From a virus: 22,597 bases of DNA. The stretch is from positions 1-22,597 of IMG/VR virus record IMGVR_UViG_3300010296_000101; one strand, 5' to 3'. Shown piece by piece: positions 1 through 7,292 of this stretch. Each line of letters opens with the position of its first letter. The first letter of the stretch is position 1. Under the pieces are notes generated by a model that worked only from the letters and a program-made list of their open reading frames with translations, was not told the DNA's origin and did no database searches. Made by a program: the position numbers and the translations under genes.

Positions 1-600
1 GCAGAGGAACTCAACAACAAAGCTGAGGACCTCAAAGAGGATATGAACAAGACGTTGAATGACATGCAGGAGGATACTCCTAAGACTCCTGAGGAATTCA
101 TCAACAAGAAAGGTTTTAATGCTTGGGTGACTGCCGAGAAGATCAAAGAGAAGGAAGCACAGAAAAAAGCAAAGCAAGGTAAGAAGGAAGAACGTTTCCG
201 TGTTGACCTTGACAAGTATCTGGACTTTGCTGACTCCACTTGCTCTGAACCTAGCAAGGATCAAGCAAAGTACATTGAGCGTCTCCGTGCTCTGCATGAC
301 GATGGTTGCAACATTGCACGTCTCGATACTGCTGCTGCTGGTCTCTCCGCTGAGTCTGGTGAGTTCATGGAGATCGTCAAGAAGTTGAAGTTCCAAGGTA
401 AACCCTGGAACGATGCTAACAAGGAACACCTGGTCAAGGAACTCGGTGACATCCTATGGTATGCTGCACAGGCATGTCTTGCTCTGGATGTTACAATGGA
501 TCATGTTCTCTACATCAACTCTCTGAAACTTGCTGCCCGCTATGCTGACGGTAGTTTCTCTATTGAAGAGTCTGAGAACCGTGCTGAGGGAGACATCTGA
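1..600 (+). CDS. mazG: MazG-like nucleotide pyrophosphohydrolase (5' end outside window)
   Basis: The C-terminal half is a MazG-type all-alpha NTP pyrophosphohydrolase domain. Counting from the ATG at 43, the metal-binding helix pair is visible as LSAESGEFMEIVKK (about 101-114) and ELGDILWY (133-140), with acidic residues at E104, E107, E133 and D136. Family members hydrolyse (d)NTPs or ppGpp-like nucleotides to monophosphates; in cyanophages MazG is thought to tune host nucleotide or alarmone pools. The frame stays open to the left edge and the upstream codons give a charged, coiled-coil-like peptide, so the true start is probably outside the window. The ATG at 43 has AGAGG only 2 nt away, too close for a normal ribosome site. 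The Lys/Glu-rich stretch before the MazG domain is longer than I expect for phage MazG. The last base overlaps the next start (TGATG). Confidence 0.85.
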   Translation, partial: AEELNNKAEDLKEDMNKTLNDMQEDTPKTPEEFINKKGFNAWVTAEKIKEKEAQKKAKQGKKEERFRVDLDKYLDFADSTCSEPSKDQAKYIERLRALHDDGCNIARLDTAAAGLSAESGEFMEIVKKLKFQGKPWNDANKEHLVKELGDILWYAAQACLALDVTMDHVLYINSLKLAARYADGSFSIEESENRAEGDI

Positions 601-818
601 TGACTGATCCTATTACAGTTGAAGATTACAAGAACGTATCTGACGAGTTCTTCGGTAAGTATAATTACGTTGTAGAACGTATGGGTCCTGGTCCTACCAA
701 GGCAGAAGATGTGCTGAAAGTTATGGAAGCACTGTCTGCACAGGTGATCAAGGAACGAGTCAAGGATAAGTTGGGTCCCTTTGGTTTCAACAAGCAACCT
801 AAGGAAGAGAATAAATAG
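600..818 (+). CDS. small hypothetical protein downstream of mazG
   Basis: 72 residues, acidic and lysine-rich, predicted mostly helical, with no membrane segment or motif I recognise. Its ATG shares one base with the mazG stop codon (TGATG), which points to translational coupling. The end of the gene reads N-K-stop as AATAAATAG, so its stop codon lies inside a T4-type late promoter motif that would serve the next gene. Function unknown. Confidence 0.7.
   Translation: MTDPITVEDYKNVSDEFFGKYNYVVERMGPGPTKAEDVLKVMEALSAQVIKERVKDKLGPFGFNKQPKEENK
810..817 (+). promoter_or_regulatory. T4-type late promoter motif AATAAATA
   Basis: AATAAATA matches 7 of 8 bases of the T4 late promoter TATAAATA, recognised in T4 by RNA polymerase carrying gp55/gp33 with the gp45 clamp. 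It lies 22 bases before the ATG at 840, a normal distance for a short leader, and overlaps the stop of the preceding gene. The same AATAAATA context recurs at 4399, and exact TATAAATA copies occur at 6609, 13473 and 20279. Confidence 0.6.
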
Positions 819-839
819 TCTCGACGATTCAATTCTTCA

Positions 840-2168
840 ATGGCAAGAACAATCAAAGAAGCATGGGACGACTACAAGCGTCACTACATGAAAGGATTTG
901 AGATTCTTGCCAAGAAAGATATCCCAGTATATGATGGTGCCAAGAGTACAACGAAGGTAGGGACTGTTGCCAAAGGAAGTGGGGTTCATGTGAAACCCAT
1001 CAGTGGCAACAGTTACCAGGCTAGAATAGAAGTCATCTATGACAATGACAAGACAGGGTGGATCTCCACCCCCATGCTGGGTAAACCCAGGTCTGCCACA
1101 GGGAAGAAGAAGATGCCTGAGTTAAAACCTCAGGAGTTTGACATTCCCTTGGACACTAAGATGTCATTTGAGACTTACTATAAGAAAGTTCTTGCTGCTA
1201 TTGAGAAGCGTGATGATCTACAACTGGTCATCAAAGAATACTTGAAAGAACTGACTGAGTTCTGTATGCATCATGGTGCTACTGAGAAGAAAGAACTAGT
1301 CAAAGCGTACGCAGACCTAGCAGCGTCTGAGTATATCGATATCATGAATAACATTGAGAAGGACTTCTCTGAGATCACTGCACCTCTGTGTGTCCTAGAA
1401 CGTGGTGCTGCTGAACTTGACAAATTAGGGTATGGAAAACTAACCAAGAAGAATGCACAGGTCTTTCTTCCTGGTGCTGGTAATGAACCATTGATTGACT
1501 TCATGATTTATGACGATGAGGATAGAGAGTATCCTTTCTCAGTGAAGAAGATCAGCAAGACTACTAACGTTGTCAAACCACAAGACATTATCAGTCTGCT
1601 TGACAAGAAGAAAACATCTAAGTGGGTTAAAGATTATAAGAAGACTGTTGAGTTTAAGATCCTACAAGTCTTGGCCGACAATAAAGTCAAGCAAGGATCG
1701 TTCTTGGCACTAGAAGTTATCGCCAAAGACACTACTCTCAAAAGTAAACTACCACGTAACGTGGTGACCAACATTGATAAGATGATTAAAGGTGGTGACC
1801 CAGAGGAGTCAGATGTCAAAGCGGCACAAGCCTGGTGGTTAGAGCTGGCAGACATGTACTATACTGATGCTAAGGACTACTGGAACGCACCCAAGCACAG
1901 CAGTGGAAAAGTTGGTATCGCATCTCTCATCTGCCAGATGGCACTTCGTAAGATCAGCAAGGAGGGTGCTCTGGTCTACCGTAACGTGATTCAGAACTTT
2001 GTGATGCAGGAGGTGACCTACTACAAGTTCGCAACGAACAGAGGAATGCCTGTCTTCTACATGGAGAACCACTTGAAGAACAACCTCAAACCTAACGATG
2101 AGTATTACCTGAGAGAGAAGTCATCCATCGGCAACCCTTATCGCGATAAAGTCGGAGTCCAACCATGA
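840..2168 (+). CDS. late protein with SH3-like N-terminus and PD-(D/E)XK-like core
   Basis: 442 residues, name unknown. Residues about 20-80 look like a small beta-barrel of the bacterial SH3 type (KDIPVYDG..., GTVAKGSGVHV, TGWISTPM). A central segment has the order expected of a PD-(D/E)XK nuclease fold: a helix with E187 (VLERGA), then LIDFMI with D220, then FSVKK at 233-237, where Ser replaces the usual Glu of the ExK motif. The rest is helical and rich in Lys, Trp and Tyr. It is preceded by a late promoter motif, so it is probably made late and could be packaged or act during DNA maturation. The stop overlaps the next gene by 4 bases (ATGA). The nuclease reading is inference; an inactive structural relative is equally possible. 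Confidence 0.75.
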   Translation: MARTIKEAWDDYKRHYMKGFEILAKKDIPVYDGAKSTTKVGTVAKGSGVHVKPISGNSYQARIEVIYDNDKTGWISTPMLGKPRSATGKKKMPELKPQEFDIPLDTKMSFETYYKKVLAAIEKRDDLQLVIKEYLKELTEFCMHHGATEKKELVKAYADLAASEYIDIMNNIEKDFSEITAPLCVLERGAAELDKLGYGKLTKKNAQVFLPGAGNEPLIDFMIYDDEDREYPFSVKKISKTTNVVKPQDIISLLDKKKTSKWVKDYKKTVEFKILQVLADNKVKQGSFLALEVIAKDTTLKSKLPRNVVTNIDKMIKGGDPEESDVKAAQAWWLELADMYYTDAKDYWNAPKHSSGKVGIASLICQMALRKISKEGALVYRNVIQNFVMQEVTYYKFATNRGMPVFYMENHLKNNLKPNDEYYLREKSSIGNPYRDKVGVQP

Positions 2169-3361
2169 GCAAGAATACTCACCTCGAACACCTGGAAGAT
2201 GACATCTTCAACAACGGTTATGCTGGTGCTGAGAACGCACTAGAATTCCTAGAAGGACTCAAAGGTATGCTGACCACTGGTAAAGGTGGTGGTAATACTA
2301 AGGTGACGGTGAAGTGGGACGGTGCTCCTGCTATCATCTGTGGCATCGACCCTGAGACTGACATGTTCTTTGTCGGCACTAAGTCTGTGTTCGCCAAGAC
2401 TGAACCTAAGATCTGCTACTCACATGAAGAGATTGACATGTGGTACGGTGGCACAGGTGTGCATCCTAAGTTGATCGCTGCCTATGACTACCTGTCGAAA
2501 CTTCCTATCACTGGTGTGCTGCAAGGAGACCTGCTCTACACAGACACTCCTCCTCTGACTGTCATGGGTGGTAAGCAGTGCTACAAGTTCAAACCCAACA
2601 CGATTACTTACTGCGTTGAGAAAGCAACCGAGATGGGTGCTAAGGTAGGTAAGTCTAAGGTTGGTATCGTCTTCCACACAACATACAATGGACCCACACT
2701 TGCTCAAATGGCGGCATCTTTTGGTGCTAACGTTCGTGGTCTTCAAAGTGTTTCTGATGTGGCAGTATTCTCTGCCGAGTTCCAGAACACCAACGGCATC
2801 GCAAACCTCAGTCCTGCTGAGATGAGCAAGATCAATAATAGTATGCGTGTCGCTAAGCAGAACCTCAGGGCGTCTCGTAACTTCCTGAACCAGATCGGTG
2901 GCAGACTGACTGGCATGGAACCTGCTGCTCTGTTTAAGATTTTCTTCAACCAGAAGATCAAGGAAGGTAGGATCCCTACCTCTACTCAACAGATGTTAGT
3001 TGAGTTCAAACTGTTTGTTGAGTCTCGCTATGCCCTCAAAGAAGCAGGTGTGAAGACACCTAAGGCAAAGGAGAAGTGGCAGATCAAGAAACAGGAAGCG
3101 ATTGATTACCTAAATAATAATAAGTCTGAAATATATCGTGCGCTGGCAGGATTCAAGAATCTTATCACCGCGAAAGAACAGATCATCAACCGTCTCAAAA
3201 AGATTGAGGGGGTTGGCACATTCCTAGAAGATGAGAAAGGTTACAAGGTTACAAGTCCAGAAGGATTTGTGGCAATCAAGGATGGCACTGCTGTCAAACT
3301 TGTTGATAGACTTGAATTCTCTCGTGCAAACTTCACCGTAGCAAAAGATTGGGGCAAATGA
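2165..3361 (+). CDS. ligase-like covalent nucleotidyltransferase (putative)
   Basis: 398 residues. The motifs of the DNA/RNA ligase and capping-enzyme superfamily appear in order: motif I KWDGAP at 50-55 (K50 the candidate adenylated lysine), FFVGTKS at 68-74, a motif III-like GVLQGDLLY at 117-125, motif IV-like EGFV at 366-369 and motif V-like VKLVDR at 377-382. A long lysine-rich helical segment (about 215-350) sits between motifs III and IV, which is unusual. If functional it would use ATP or NAD+ to form a lysyl-AMP intermediate and join or modify nucleic-acid ends. It overlaps both neighbours by 4 bases (ATGA), forming a unit with the nuclease-like gene before it and the adenylyltransferase-like gene after it. 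The substrate cannot be read from sequence. Confidence 0.8.
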   Translation: MSKNTHLEHLEDDIFNNGYAGAENALEFLEGLKGMLTTGKGGGNTKVTVKWDGAPAIICGIDPETDMFFVGTKSVFAKTEPKICYSHEEIDMWYGGTGVHPKLIAAYDYLSKLPITGVLQGDLLYTDTPPLTVMGGKQCYKFKPNTITYCVEKATEMGAKVGKSKVGIVFHTTYNGPTLAQMAASFGANVRGLQSVSDVAVFSAEFQNTNGIANLSPAEMSKINNSMRVAKQNLRASRNFLNQIGGRLTGMEPAALFKIFFNQKIKEGRIPTSTQQMLVEFKLFVESRYALKEAGVKTPKAKEKWQIKKQEAIDYLNNNKSEIYRALAGFKNLITAKEQIINRLKKIEGVGTFLEDEKGYKVTSPEGFVAIKDGTAVKLVDRLEFSRANFTVAKDWGK

Positions 3362-4407
3362 GATTTCGTCAGTTCATTATCGAAGCAGTACAAGCTGCCA
3401 AGAAATCAACTTCAAAGAAGAACGAAGTAATCGACAAGCATGTTGCCATTACTTTTGGTAGATTCAACCCACCCCATGCTGGTCATGGTAAGTTGTTGGA
3501 TGCTGTGAAGGCACACGCTGGTGATTCTGGTAACTATCGTATCTATCCTTCTAGATCTCAGGACCACAAGAAGAATCCTCTGCACCCCGAGCAGAAGATT
3601 GAGCACATGCGTGGTATGTTTAAGCAACATAAGGATGCTATTCAGAACTCTGAGGCGCATCGAAACATCTTTGACATCCTTCGTGACCTCCATGATGAGG
3701 GACACGAGCACGTTACTATGGTAGTGGGTGATGATCGTGTGAAGGAGTTTGAGAAACTTACCCAAAAATATAATGGTAAGCATTATGACTTCAAGTCAAT
3801 TAACATTAAGTCTGCTGGCGCTCGAAGTGATGATAGTGATGATCCTATCGAAACCCTGTCTGCTTCCAAGATGCGAGCCCACGCCCAAGGGGGTGACCAT
3901 GACTCCTTCCATGCAGGCACTGGTGGATACAAGAAGTCTAAGGAGATGATGCAGCATGTGCTGGACGGTATGGTCCCGCCGAAAAAAGAAGAGAAGAAAC
4001 CTGCCGCTAAGAAGAAAGCAAAGGCAGTTGCAGAATCTGTTTGGGACTATGCTCCTAAACTAGATCTCGAATCCTTCCGCGACTACTACATGCTCGAACA
4101 CATCTTCAAGGTGGGTGCTATCGTAGAGCATGATGACAGTGGTATGGTCGGTAAGATCGTTCACCGTGGTCCTAACTACATCATCATGGAAGATGGTCTT
4201 GGTGGTGAGCACCGTGCATGGTTGCAGCATGTGACCGAGGTAAATCAAAACAACCAAAGCAATTATTCTGCTGACAATGGCAGTGGTAATGACTGGAAAG
4301 TCGGAACCGATACATATAGAATGGCGGTCCAAAACATGACTCCTGGACAGGAAATTAAGAAGTTCAGTGAGTTCACCAAGAACCAAAAGTCTATCAAGAA
4401 TAAATAA
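3358..4407 (+). CDS. NMNAT/cytidylyltransferase-like nucleotidyltransferase with C-terminal SH3/KOW-like domain
   Basis: 349 residues from the ATG at 3358, chosen because it forms an ATGA overlap with the upstream stop; a TTG at 3349 is in frame but unlikely. The N-terminal half carries the HxGH nucleotidyltransferase signature GRFNPPHAGH (34-43) and a second-site motif LSASKMRAHA (about 167-176), similar to the ISSTxxR motif of NMN adenylyltransferases. This family transfers AMP or CMP from NTPs onto phosphorylated small molecules such as NMN. A lysine-rich linker (about 209-223) leads to a small beta domain (about 250-295, FKVGAIVEHDDSGMVGKIV) of the type often seen in phage structural proteins. 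The fusion and late position suggest a virion-linked role. The substrate is unknown, and NAD metabolism is only one option. Confidence 0.8.
   Translation: MRFRQFIIEAVQAAKKSTSKKNEVIDKHVAITFGRFNPPHAGHGKLLDAVKAHAGDSGNYRIYPSRSQDHKKNPLHPEQKIEHMRGMFKQHKDAIQNSEAHRNIFDILRDLHDEGHEHVTMVVGDDRVKEFEKLTQKYNGKHYDFKSINIKSAGARSDDSDDPIETLSASKMRAHAQGGDHDSFHAGTGGYKKSKEMMQHVLDGMVPPKKEEKKPAAKKKAKAVAESVWDYAPKLDLESFRDYYMLEHIFKVGAIVEHDDSGMVGKIVHRGPNYIIMEDGLGGEHRAWLQHVTEVNQNNQSNYSADNGSGNDWKVGTDTYRMAVQNMTPGQEIKKFSEFTKNQKSIKNK
4399..4406 (+). promoter_or_regulatory. T4-type late promoter motif AATAAATA
   Basis: AATAAATA overlaps the stop codon of the nucleotidyltransferase gene (N-K-stop) and lies 23 bases before the ATG at 4430. 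That is almost the same geometry as the motif at 810, which also overlaps an N-K-stop end. One mismatch to TATAAATA. Confidence 0.6.
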
Positions 4408-4429
4408 TACTATACTTTCCCCTAGATCA

Positions 4430-5947
4430 ATGCTCGATATCAAGGTATCTGCCGCCCTGCTTGGGTTTTCTGAGGCAGAGCAAAGAACTATTCTTAACTG
4501 CGTATATGAATGCAAGAAGGCACCAACTGCCAGAATGCATGAAGCAGTTCTGACAGTAGCAGACATCATCGACTCCCATGAGGAAGTCGTTGAAGGGTAT
4601 GCTGGGTTCCCGATTGATAAGGCATTGATCGACAAGAACAAGGCTGCGTTCAAAGATGATCGCAACATTGGTCGTGTTGTTACTCAGGGTGGTCAGTCCA
4701 TGGTCATCACTGGTAAGAAAGCAGACGGTCGTTATTCGGTTGTTGGTAAGAAAGGGGAAAAGACTGCCAAGGCACCCGAGGACATCGGTCTCAACATGCA
4801 ACGTGAGCACGTTGACATCGACGAACTTCACGAGGGTATGAAGCAAGCACGTAAGAACGTGGGTGCTAAGACATGCTGGGCAGGTTACAAGGCACAGGGA
4901 ACCAAGATCAAAGGTGGCAAGGAAGTCCCTAACTGTGTCAAGGAAGAGGAACAGATTGACGAACGCTACAAGGGTAAGCATGGTCAGTCCTCTGCTGAGT
5001 ACAAGGATGACCGTTCCCCTGGTGGTAAGATGGTCTCTGGTGACTCCAAGCAGTCGGGTGCTGAATACACCCATGGTCGCAGAGTCAAGGCAGCAAACCC
5101 TGGTTCTCAACCTGACGAAGGTGGCAAGACTAAGCCCAAGTCCCAAGGTAAGATGGACAAAGGCACCAAAGCAGATCTTGCATACCGCAAAGCGAATTTG
5201 AAGAAGGAAGACTTTGAAGCATTCATCGAAGATGTTATCTCTGATGAAGCATTCGATTCTTTCTCCTTTGAAGAACTCCATGACATCTGTGTTGAGGCAC
5301 TGATGGAACTGGATGGTGAGTATCTCACCGAAGCACTGGACATGATCGATGATGTAGAACTGCTGACTGAGGTCACCAGTCCTGCTAAGGTCAACGCCGC
5401 TCGCTTGAAGAACAAGAACTCTGCTGCATCTGGCGAAGGTCAGACCGCAGGTAAGGACGCTGGTGCTGAGGCACGTAGTCGCCTTGGTAGTGGTTCTGCT
5501 TCTAGCAGCAGCCGTGGCGAGAAGATGAAGGCAGCATTGAAGTCTGCTGGATCTGCCGTCAAGTCTGGTTTGAAGAAGGTAGGTGCTGGTGCTGCTAAGG
5601 CAGCAGGGTACGCTGCTGGTGCTGCTGGTCGTGCTGCTAAGGCAGGTGTCAGCAACTTTAAGAAGGGATACGAGCGTGGTGCAAGTGGATCTGGTGGCGG
5701 CAACAGCAAGCCCGCTGGTGGTTCCTCTGTCTCCAAGTCTCAGTCTCCTGGTGACTCCTCGTCGTCCTCTACCTCTGGTGGTGGCAACGAGAATCGTGTA
5801 CGACTGCGCGATAGAATTAAGTCAGGTATTAAGAAAGTCGTCGGTGGTGCTGCCCGTGCAGTATCCCGTGGTGCTCGTAGCGTTGCAAGACGCATGGGCG
5901 AAGAGACTACATATAACTGGCGAGTAGAATTAGGAATCAACGAATGA
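4430..5947 (+). CDS. large low-complexity virion/prohead-type protein
   Basis: 505 residues from the first ATG after the late promoter motif; an in-frame non-ATG start at 4367 would sit inside the upstream gene. The N-terminal third is a compact mixed domain. Around residues 145-170 is a Lys/Gly-rich segment ending in GGKEVPNCVKEEE, a signature I associate with structural proteins of marine T4-like phages. An acidic helical part follows (about 261-308). The C-terminus is rich in Gly, Ser, Ala and Lys, with two copies of a basic module (VKSGLKKVGAGAAKAA and IKSGIKKVVGGAARAV). It ends with TYNWRVELGINE, typical of phage prohead or virion proteins. Probable role: late structural, scaffolding or DNA-contacting protein. 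It overlaps the next gene by 4 bases. Confidence 0.75.
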   Translation: MLDIKVSAALLGFSEAEQRTILNCVYECKKAPTARMHEAVLTVADIIDSHEEVVEGYAGFPIDKALIDKNKAAFKDDRNIGRVVTQGGQSMVITGKKADGRYSVVGKKGEKTAKAPEDIGLNMQREHVDIDELHEGMKQARKNVGAKTCWAGYKAQGTKIKGGKEVPNCVKEEEQIDERYKGKHGQSSAEYKDDRSPGGKMVSGDSKQSGAEYTHGRRVKAANPGSQPDEGGKTKPKSQGKMDKGTKADLAYRKANLKKEDFEAFIEDVISDEAFDSFSFEELHDICVEALMELDGEYLTEALDMIDDVELLTEVTSPAKVNAARLKNKNSAASGEGQTAGKDAGAEARSRLGSGSASSSSRGEKMKAALKSAGSAVKSGLKKVGAGAAKAAGYAAGAAGRAAKAGVSNFKKGYERGASGSGGGNSKPAGGSSVSKSQSPGDSSSSSTSGGGNENRVRLRDRIKSGIKKVVGGAARAVSRGARSVARRMGEETTYNWRVELGINE

Positions 5948-6336
5948 AACCTGATCAAAACAAAGAGGTGACGACTACAAAGAAAAAAGGAAACGTCATC
6001 ATTAACCCTAAGAAAGAGGACCTTATGTCTGAATCACTAAGAAAACTTGTACGTTCTGAGGTGGAGGGACTAAGGGAATCCGCCAAGAAGAAAGCCAAAG
6101 AGAAGCACATTAAGGCTGCTAAGGCTGGAAAGCGTTGGCAGGACTCTGATGGTGATGGTAAGTGGTACGAACCTGGCGATGATGTTCGCAAGGAAGAGAC
6201 CGAAGCAGTTGCCGAAGCATCCTGTGGATCCAAGGTGGACGACTCGAAAGCAAAGGAGAAGTCCAAGGAACGTATGAAGCAGAAGATGATGCAGATGACG
6301 ATCGACCACGACCGTAAGGCAAAAGGGTACAAGTAA
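5944..6336 (+). CDS. small lysine-rich protein with EF-hand-like DSDGDG loop
   Basis: 130 residues, extremely Lys/Glu-rich and probably helical or disordered. Residues about 60-75 read RWQDSDGDGKWYEPGDDV, where D-x-D-G-D-G resembles a calcium-binding EF-hand or dockerin loop; the position-12 acid is displaced, so binding is uncertain. The C-terminus is a Met/Lys-rich helix. The ATG overlaps the previous stop (ATGA), so it is probably co-translated with the large structural protein and may be another virion or prohead component. Function unknown. Confidence 0.7.
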   Translation: MKPDQNKEVTTTKKKGNVIINPKKEDLMSESLRKLVRSEVEGLRESAKKKAKEKHIKAAKAGKRWQDSDGDGKWYEPGDDVRKEETEAVAEASCGSKVDDSKAKEKSKERMKQKMMQMTIDHDRKAKGYK

Positions 6337-6341
6337 GCCTA

Positions 6342-6364
6342 TATAGAATATAGTCTATTCTATA
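6342..6364. repeat. perfect 9-bp AT-rich inverted repeat
   Basis: TATAGAATA and TATTCTATA are exact inverted repeats separated by TAGTC, in the 33-base gap between a stop (6336) and the next ATG (6370). It could be an operator-like palindrome or an mRNA hairpin at the start of the next gene. There is no T-tract for termination. Confidence 0.6.
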
Positions 6365-6369
6365 AGGTC

Positions 6370-6573
6370 ATGGTATCTTTTCTTCTGCCTCTGGCATACA
6401 AAGTTGTAGATGCTGCCGTTGCTAAGATCCCTGATGATGCAGAACTCGGTGAGAAACTCATCGACCTCTGCCTTCTGATCGTAGGCAAGGCAGTTAAACT
6501 CACAAAGACAACTGCTGACGACGATCTCTTTGAGAAAGTCAAGGCAGCAATTCAAACCCGCGAAGAGGGTTGA
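6370..6573 (+). CDS. small hydrophobic helical protein
   Basis: 67 residues. The N-terminus MVSFLLPLAYKVVDAAVAKI is hydrophobic or amphipathic, and a second hydrophobic stretch LIDLCLLIVGKAV follows near residues 30-42. The tail is charged. It could be membrane-associated, but the Lys and Asp residues within the segments make a true transmembrane call weak. It is the last gene before a strong terminator, so it closes the late operon. A holin-like or capsid-associated role cannot be told apart from sequence. Confidence 0.7.
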   Translation: MVSFLLPLAYKVVDAAVAKIPDDAELGEKLIDLCLLIVGKAVKLTKTTADDDLFEKVKAAIQTREEG

Positions 6574-6579
6574 TACACT

Positions 6580-6609
6580 GAGACCGACCAGTTCGGTCTC
6601 TTCTTTTTT
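6580..6609 (+). terminator. Rho-independent terminator
   Basis: An 8-bp stem GAGACCGA / TCGGTCTC with loop CCAGT is followed by TTCTTTTTT. It lies directly after the stop codon of the 67-residue gene and ends where the next late promoter begins. Confidence 0.9.
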
Positions 6610-6616
6610 ATAAATA
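6609..6616 (+). promoter_or_regulatory. T4-type late promoter, exact TATAAATA
   Basis: Perfect TATAAATA placed directly after the terminator T-tract and 31 bases before the ATG at 6648, with a GGAG ribosome site at 6635-6638 between them. This is the best-formed late promoter in the structural part of the window. Confidence 0.8.
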
Positions 6617-6647
6617 AGTAATAGGAACCGAATTGGAGTAAGCGAAC

Positions 6648-7274
6648 ATGTCTCTTTATGGGAGAACCGACGCAACAGCAAATCGTGACAAGGTGGCACT
6701 CACCCGTGGAAACGGTAGTGGTTCATCCAGCGAGACGATTGTGTTTGTTGACGACACAGAAGCAGGACTAGCAGAAAACAAGTCCCGTGGTATCACCGCC
6801 CCTGGTTGGTGGGCATACCGCACATACACTGACGCATCTGGCAAGACACGTCACAAGGCAGAGCATCTGATGGTGCTTGCTAATCCTGATCTCAACGCTA
6901 ACGAGACTCTTGCTGATGACACCATCGCAGCAGACGTAGCATCGGCAGTCATCATCGACGTACAACCCGCTGCTTCTACATCCGCTTCTGGTGCTGGTAC
7001 ATTCACCCTCACCACTAGCACAACTGGAACCCCTGGTGCTCTCGCTTACCAATGGCAACGTCAGACCGCTAACGCTACCACACGTTGGGTCAACATCGCT
7101 GCTGACACTGATGCAGGTATTACTTATGCAGACTTCACGACCGCAACTCTTGCTTACAGTGGTCTCGCTGATGATTCTCTCGATGGCTACAAGTATCGCG
7201 TCAAGATTACCTCAGCGGGCGGTACAGAAGAAGTCATCAGTGACGGCGCTGCAACTCTGACCTTCGGCACCTGA
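6648..7274 (+). CDS. virion structural protein with C-terminal Ig-like domain
   Basis: 208 residues. The N-terminal 75 residues (MSLYGRTDATANRDKV..., ITAPGWWAYRTYTDASGK) resemble a small structural module of cyanophage virion proteins. After a Ser/Thr/Ala-rich linker, residues about 105-207 form a predicted all-beta Ig-like domain with the YQWQRQ tryptophan strand and a YKYRVKITSAGG strand near the end. Ig-like domains commonly decorate phage capsids or tails and bind weakly to surface sugars. Its own perfect late promoter, a good ribosome site and an upstream terminator suggest high late expression, as for an abundant virion protein. Which virion part it belongs to is not visible. Confidence 0.8.
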   Translation: MSLYGRTDATANRDKVALTRGNGSGSSSETIVFVDDTEAGLAENKSRGITAPGWWAYRTYTDASGKTRHKAEHLMVLANPDLNANETLADDTIAADVASAVIIDVQPAASTSASGAGTFTLTTSTTGTPGALAYQWQRQTANATTRWVNIAADTDAGITYADFTTATLAYSGLADDSLDGYKYRVKITSAGGTEEVISDGAATLTFGT

Positions 7275-7292
7275 TATTGATTACACTTTACT

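Noticed and set aside
4060-4668. 202-residue open frame on the - strand
   Set aside because: It spans two + strand genes and a late promoter motif, with no domain features.
4427-5281. 284-residue open frame on the - strand
   Set aside because: It lies fully opposite a well-supported late gene with co-directional neighbours, shows no recognisable domain, and no promoter or ribosome site supports it. Long antisense frames are expected opposite codon-biased genes.
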